A DNA stretch of 64,000 nucleotides, from the NCBI GenBank assembly GCA_017407645.1, contig JAFQWE010000012.1, positions 29,180-93,179 on the forward strand. Direction: 5' to 3'. Numbering within the stretch: position 1 is the stretch's first letter; each line of letters begins with the position of its first letter. The notes under the pieces were generated by a model, which ran no database searches, was not told the DNA's origin, and saw only the letters and a program-made list of their open reading frames with translations. This DNA is from Clostridia bacterium. GTDB taxonomy: Bacteria; Bacillota; Clostridia; Oscillospirales; Acutalibacteraceae. Both the position numbers and the translations under genes were made by a program. This document shows, in pieces, positions 60,062 through 64,000 of the stretch.

Positions 60062-60259
60062 AGCTAAATTTTGAACTAAAGTTCAAAGCTAAATTATTCC
60101 ACTTTGCTCCGTAGCTAAATAACTCCTTTGGAGTAGCTAAATTAAATTCGCTTAATAGCTGACCGCAGGTCAATTTAGCTACGAAGTAATTTAGCGTGCG
60201 TCAGCACATTTAGCTCGCCGCCAGGCGAATTTAGCTGAATAGATTTGTTAAATCTATTC
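60062..60259. repeat. Palindromic linker array C (AGCTAAATT family, 4+4)
   Basis: Left linkers AGCTAAATT (one AGCTAAATA) start at 60062, 60087, 60113 and 60135. Right linkers AATTTAGCT start at 60172, 60188 (ending in C), 60207 and 60228. Palindromes between them: TTGAAC/GTTCAA, ACTCC/GGAGT, TGACC/GGTCA, GTGC/GCAC, CGCC/GGCG. The second slot (60096-60112) has lost symmetry. The centre begins AAATTCGC. A palindrome with GAATAGATTT/AAATCTATTC arms closes the array (60237-60259). It lies in the 440 bp between two divergent genes. Confidence 0.88.
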
Positions 60260-60316
60260 TAGCACAATATTCCTGATTTTTCAATATTACCATCATTCAC
60301 CTATCGTATATTGCGG

Positions 60317-60345
60317 TTGATTTATTGCAGAATGTGTGTTATAAT
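60317..60345 (+). promoter_or_regulatory. Promoter of the tarI-tarJ-Wzm-Wzt operon
   Basis: TTGATT (60317-60322), 17 bp spacer, TATAAT (60340-60345); the ATG follows at 60403 with AAAGGAAG upstream. Confidence 0.8.
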
Positions 60346-60402
60346 TCAAATTGAGTGACTATGCACTCAACCAATTCGTCTAATCAGAAAGGAAGATTAT
60401 AT

Positions 60403-61107
60403 ATGATATATGGAGCAATTCTGGCAGGCGGTGTAGGCTCAAGAATGCAAAACACCGATATACCCAAACAGTTTTTGGAGCTTGACGGCAAGCCTATCAT
60501 CATTCACACCCTTGAAAAAATGCTGATGAACGACCGCTTGGACGTTGTTTATATCGGCATCAACCCCTCTTGGTTGTCTTTTTGCGAGGATTTGGTGAAA
60601 AAGAACGGCTGTGCAAGTGACCGCGTTCGCATTGTTGCAGGCGGCGCCGACAGAAACGGCACCATCATCAACATTATAAACGACATTAAGGCTCACGCCA
60701 CTGTTACCGACGAGGATATTATCGTTACCCACGATGCAGTACGTCCTTTCCTTACTCAGCGCATCATTGACGACAATATTGATGCCGCCATTAAGCACGG
60801 CGCTTGCGATACTGTTGTTAAGGCAAGCGATACTATCGTTCGCAGTGAGGGTGGGGATTTTATTACCGAAATTCCCGACCGCAAGCCTCTTTATCAGGGT
60901 CAAACCCCTCAGTCCTTCAAAATTAACCTGCTTCAAAAGTGCTTTGACGAAATGACCGAGGAAGAAAGCGCCATCCTTACCGATGCCTGCAAGATTTGTG
61001 TGCTTAAGGGCTATCCCGTTGCATTGGTTGAGGGTGAAGTGCTTAACTTCAAAATCACCACTGTTGGTGATTATCAAATGGCGAGAGCCATGCTTTTAAT
61101 AAAATAA
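60403..61107 (+). CDS. tarI: Ribitol-5-phosphate cytidylyltransferase (TarI/IspD family)
   Basis: 234 residues. Cytidylyltransferase start IYGAILAGGVGSRMQNTDIPKQFLELDG, VTHDAVRPFLTQRIIDDNI near 107 and the end FKITTVGDYQMARAML. IspD (isoprenoid synthesis) and TarI share these motifs; the adjacent tarJ decides for TarI, which makes CDP-ribitol. The ATG at 60403 follows AAAGGAAG; more upstream starts would lie before that site. Confidence 0.88.
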   Translation: MIYGAILAGGVGSRMQNTDIPKQFLELDGKPIIIHTLEKMLMNDRLDVVYIGINPSWLSFCEDLVKKNGCASDRVRIVAGGADRNGTIINIINDIKAHATVTDEDIIVTHDAVRPFLTQRIIDDNIDAAIKHGACDTVVKASDTIVRSEGGDFITEIPDRKPLYQGQTPQSFKINLLQKCFDEMTEEESAILTDACKICVLKGYPVALVEGEVLNFKITTVGDYQMARAMLLIK

Positions 61108-61119
61108 AGGTGATTTATT

Positions 61120-62136
61120 GTGATTAACTATGTTTATCAACTTATAAAGCCCCGTACCATTACGGTAAAATATAAAAACCTTGCAACCGACAGTGACAGG
61201 GTTATTATACGCCCTGAATATATGTCTATCTGCCACGCCGACCAACGCTACTACAAAGGTGAGCGTGACGCCGCCGTGCTTCGCAAAAAGCTGCCGATGG
61301 CTCTTATTCACGAGGCAATGGGCAGGGTTGTTTGCGACCCCACAGGCACCTTCAAGGTTGGTGAAAAGGTAATTATGATACCTAACGTGCCCGGTACCCC
61401 CGTTGAAAAAACCTATCCTAATTATCTGCGAGACAGTAAATTCTGCTCAAGCGGTTATGACGGATTTATGCGTGAGTTGGTTGACCTGCCTGCTGACCGA
61501 GTTGTATCTTGCGAGGGTGTTGACCCTACTATTGCCGCAATTTCAGAGTTTATCAGCGTTGTTTTTCACGCCGCAGACCGCTTTGAGCACGCCCGTCAAA
61601 CCGACCTTCATTCAATCGGTGTGTGGGGTGACGGCGGATTGGGTTACTTGGTTGCATTGGTGCTTAAATATCTTTATCCCCATGCACAGCTTAACGTTAT
61701 CGGTCTTGATGAAACCAAATTAAGCCGTTTCACCTTTGCCGACAAAACCTACAACTCCACCGCTTTGCCTGAAGATTTTCACGTTGACCACGCCTTTGAG
61801 TGCTGTGGCGGTGCAGGTTGCTATTATGCAGGCAATCAGATTATTGACGTTATCAACCCTCAAGGCACCGTTGTGCTTATGGGTGTTTCTGAAAAAGAGG
61901 TGCCTCTTAACACCCGTATGGTGCTTGAAAGAGGCTTAACCCTTGTGGGCAGCAGCCGTTCGGACAGGGTTGACTTTGAAAACGTTGTTAAATTCCTCCG
62001 CGCACCCGGTATGGCAGACAGAGTCAGCCGCATTGTTACCGAGGTGACCGAGGTTAAGTGCATTGACGATATTCACGATGCATTCAGCCTTGACCAGACT
62101 AATCCCTTTAAAACAGTAATTAAATGGAGTATTTAA
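61120..62136 (+). CDS. tarJ: Ribulose-5-phosphate reductase TarJ
   Basis: 338 residues of zinc alcohol dehydrogenase type: SICHADQRYYKGE with the first Cys ligand, HEAMGRVV near 65, VGEKVIMIPNVPG, and a nucleotide site GVWGDGGLGYLVALVLKY near 168. TarJ reduces ribulose-5-phosphate to ribitol-5-phosphate with NADPH, and TarI then activates it. It starts with GTG at 61120 after AAAGGTGA, 12 bp past tarI. Confidence 0.92.
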   Translation: MINYVYQLIKPRTITVKYKNLATDSDRVIIRPEYMSICHADQRYYKGERDAAVLRKKLPMALIHEAMGRVVCDPTGTFKVGEKVIMIPNVPGTPVEKTYPNYLRDSKFCSSGYDGFMRELVDLPADRVVSCEGVDPTIAAISEFISVVFHAADRFEHARQTDLHSIGVWGDGGLGYLVALVLKYLYPHAQLNVIGLDETKLSRFTFADKTYNSTALPEDFHVDHAFECCGGAGCYYAGNQIIDVINPQGTVVLMGVSEKEVPLNTRMVLERGLTLVGSSRSDRVDFENVVKFLRAPGMADRVSRIVTEVTEVKCIDDIHDAFSLDQTNPFKTVIKWSI

Positions 62137-62145
62137 GGTGATATT

Positions 62146-62949
62146 ATGGCACTGTTCAGAGTTATTGCTGACAATTTTATAAATGCAAAACGCACTTGGG
62201 GTATGGCTTTAATCGACCTTAAAAAGCGTTATTCAAGCTCGGCTTTGGGTTGGTTTTGGGCTATTGTTAAGCCTGCTCTTTTTGTGCTTGTTTATTGGTT
62301 TGGCATTCAGGTCGGTATTCGTGGCGGTGCCGCTACTGAGGACGGTGTGCCCTTCATTTTGTGGCTTCTTGCAGGCATTTTGCCTTGGTTTTTTGTGGCG
62401 GATACCTTGGTTATTTGCGGAACGTCGATCCGCTCAAACCGTCATTTAGTTACCAAGTCGGTCTTCCCTGCCGCAACCATTCCCACCTTTGTTGAAACAA
62501 GCTTTTTTGTAACCCACCTTTTACTGCTTACAATCGCAACGGCTATTTTTGCAGTGTGCGGTTACATCTCCCTTTATTTCGTGCAGATTTTGTACGGGCT
62601 TGTTTGCCTTTACCTGCTTATGTGGGTGGTAAGTCTGCTCTTTAGCGCTTTGGTGGCAGTCAGTCGTGACTTTGAATATATGCTAAAATCGGCAACACAG
62701 GTGCTTTTTTGGATTTCACCTATTCTGTGGAACGTTGACCGTATTGCCAACTATCCCATTATTTATTATATCGTTCGCCTTAACCCCATCGGTTACGTTA
62801 TTTCCGTTTACCGCAACGCCTTTTTGGGCGGTTGGTTCTGGACAGATTTGACAGGCACCCTTTGTTTTTGGGTTGAGATGGTTATTCTGGCTTTGGTTGG
62901 CGCTTTTGTCTTTAAGAAACTTGAGCGCGAATTTGCCGATATTCTGTGA
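62146..62949 (+). CDS. ABC-2 type polysaccharide/teichoic acid export permease (Wzm/TagG-like)
   Basis: 267 residues, six membrane segments. LIDLKKRYSSSALGWFWAIVKP near the start and the final LNPIGYVISVYRNAFLGG are hallmarks of Wzm/TagG permeases, which export teichoic acids or O-polysaccharides. It lies 9 bp after tarJ and directly before its ATPase, so it probably exports the ribitol-phosphate-containing polymer. Confidence 0.92.
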   Translation: MALFRVIADNFINAKRTWGMALIDLKKRYSSSALGWFWAIVKPALFVLVYWFGIQVGIRGGAATEDGVPFILWLLAGILPWFFVADTLVICGTSIRSNRHLVTKSVFPAATIPTFVETSFFVTHLLLLTIATAIFAVCGYISLYFVQILYGLVCLYLLMWVVSLLFSALVAVSRDFEYMLKSATQVLFWISPILWNVDRIANYPIIYYIVRLNPIGYVISVYRNAFLGGWFWTDLTGTLCFWVEMVILALVGAFVFKKLEREFADIL

Positions 62950-62958
62950 GGTGGCAAG

Positions 62959-64000
62959 ATGGAATATGCAGTAAAAATTGAGCATCTTACAAAAGAATAC
63001 CGCCTTTATAAATCCTCTTTTGGCAGAATTTGTGACGCTCTTTTCGGTTCTCACAAGGGGGCTGCCTTTACTGCCCTTGACGATTTAAGCGTTGAGTTGC
63101 CAAAGGGTGAGGTTATCGGCATTTTAGGTAAAAACGGCAGTGGCAAATCCACCCTGCTTAAGATAATTACCGGCGTTACCAAGGCTACCTCGGGCACTGT
63201 TAAGGCCCAGGGCAGAATTGCCGCTATGCTTGAACTCACTTCAGGCTTTGACCCCGAACTGACGGGTATTGAGAACATCTATCTTAAAGCCTTGTCTATG
63301 GGTATTGCCAAAAAGGATATTGAGGCTAAAATCGACGAAATCATTGCATTTGCCGACATTGGAGATCATATAAATCAGCCCATCCGCACCTATTCAAGCG
63401 GTATGAAAAGCCGTCTTGGCTTTGCCGTTTCGGTAAGTGTTGACCCCGATATTTTGGTGGTTGACGAGGTGCTTGCAGTCGGTGACGATATATTCCGCCT
63501 TAAGTGTATTGAAAAAATGAAGCAATTTCGCAATATGGGCAAGACCATACTCTTTGTCAGCCACTCCCTTTTCACCGTTAAGGCTTTTTGCACTATGGGT
63601 ATGTGGATTAACAAGGGTAAGCTTGAAGCCTTCGGTCCCCTTAGCGACGTTGTTAAATTATACGAAAATTTCCTTAAAAAAGAAAAAAGCAAGCTTGTTG
63701 AGGAACGCCGTCAGGCAGGTGATGATTCACCCCTTGAGAAAAAGGACGTTATCGGCATTTCAAAATTCAAAATGATGGACTCAACAGGTGAAAAAACCGA
63801 CACCTTTGCGTCGGGTGACTCTATCACTGTAAGTTTTGATTATGAGGTTAAACGCCCCGTTGATAAACTGCACTTTTGCTTTACCATTCGCGATGCTGAA
63901 AAGCGTGAAATCTTTATGAGCCCCAAGCAAGAGATTAACAATCTTGTTAACAGTGAGGTAGGCAAGCATCACCTTGAATTTGTTTTAAAATCCCCCAATC
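62959..64000 (+). CDS. Polysaccharide/teichoic acid export ATPase (Wzt/TagH-like), cut by window edge
   Basis: The frame is open from the ATG at 62959 to the window end (347 codons). ATPase domain at about 1-245: Walker A GKNGSGKS, signature YSSGMKSRLG, Walker B ILVVDEVLAVGD and the His switch VSHS. After a charged linker a beta-sandwich begins (DTFASGDSITVSFDYEV), as in Wzt proteins whose C-terminal domain reads the polymer end. Nine bases separate it from the permease gene. The 3' end is outside the window. Confidence 0.92.
   Translation, partial: MEYAVKIEHLTKEYRLYKSSFGRICDALFGSHKGAAFTALDDLSVELPKGEVIGILGKNGSGKSTLLKIITGVTKATSGTVKAQGRIAAMLELTSGFDPELTGIENIYLKALSMGIAKKDIEAKIDEIIAFADIGDHINQPIRTYSSGMKSRLGFAVSVSVDPDILVVDEVLAVGDDIFRLKCIEKMKQFRNMGKTILFVSHSLFTVKAFCTMGMWINKGKLEAFGPLSDVVKLYENFLKKEKSKLVEERRQAGDDSPLEKKDVIGISKFKMMDSTGEKTDTFASGDSITVSFDYEVKRPVDKLHFCFTIRDAEKREIFMSPKQEINNLVNSEVGKHHLEFVLKSPN

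Noticed and set aside
60062-60259. Origin of replication or DnaA box cluster
   Set aside because: No DnaA-box consensus; the repeats alternate with palindromes in the 4+4 plan also seen at 8829 and 56433.
60439-61077. A 212-codon open frame antisense to tarI
   Set aside because: Shadow of a well-supported gene; low-complexity Val/Asn-rich product without a ribosome site.
60403-61107. IspD (isoprenoid pathway) identity
   Set aside because: Motifs alone cannot separate IspD from TarI; the adjacent tarJ and export genes favour TarI.

Overview
This window reads as the chromosome of a Gram-positive anaerobe of the class Clostridia, most likely Oscillospiraceae/Ruminococcaceae-like. The reasons are the darA-holB-ricT gene order, a T-box leader, tarIJ-type teichoic acid genes, two lipoproteins with lipoboxes, dockerin-bearing secreted enzymes, a 2[4Fe-4S] ferredoxin and the pairing of AspRS with GatCAB. 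I found no tRNA, rRNA, CRISPR array or recognisable transposase.

Layout. 1-2054: trkH (cut by the window edge) and trkA. 2165-5707: a cytoplasmic sialidase-like protein divergent from an NhaC-type antiporter. 5756-9052: two paralogous lipoproteins between two copies of a terminator plus tatD 3' end. 9053-10741: tatD and an aldo/keto reductase. 10815-11961: rpsF-ssb-rpsR. 12060-14544: ferredoxin, then darA-holB-ricT. 14657-20619: argF and a T-box-controlled operon of an AspRS-GatC fusion, a shortened GatA and GatB. 20662-27121: two dockerin/NodB deacetylases, WYL regulator, upp, rpiB, tsaB, tsaE. 27189-30698: SEDS protein, mtaB, EamA exporter. 30734-37714: gmhA/deoR, pyk, yfhO, yfbR, a P-loop kinase. 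37815-45239: GH20 hexosaminidase and a CDP-6-deoxysugar cluster with a GT8. 45360-48026: pyridoxamine kinase, VanZ and a small accessory islet. 48147-53187: ABC pair with a DUF1854 protein. 53343-58998: a permuted-papain protein and two large dockerin/Asp-box proteins. 59069-64000: MBL hydrolase, then tarI-tarJ-Wzm-Wzt (last gene cut).

The most unusual content is noncoding. Five intergenic stretches (8829-9033, 46829-46926, 48062-48146, 56433-56638, 60062-60259) hold arrays of short palindromes joined by a constant 7-9 bp linker. The three full arrays share one plan: four linkers in one orientation about 25 bp apart, a centre starting near ATTCGC, four linkers as reverse complement, then a larger closing palindrome. 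Two use AGTGATATT/AATATCACT and one uses AGCTAAATT/AATTTAGCT. Because left and right linkers are complementary, each array could fold into one branched multi-hairpin structure. One array lies in the loop of a transcription terminator, which points to mobility. I know of no named family with this plan.

Two further themes stand out. The Asp-tRNA(Asn) amidation operon is rebuilt: GatC is fused to AspRS, GatA is short and lacks part of its amidase active site, and the T-box may read an Asn codon. Several gene sets concern the cell surface: teichoic acid precursor and export, a CDP-sugar pathway, YfhO, NodB deacetylases and dockerin proteins.
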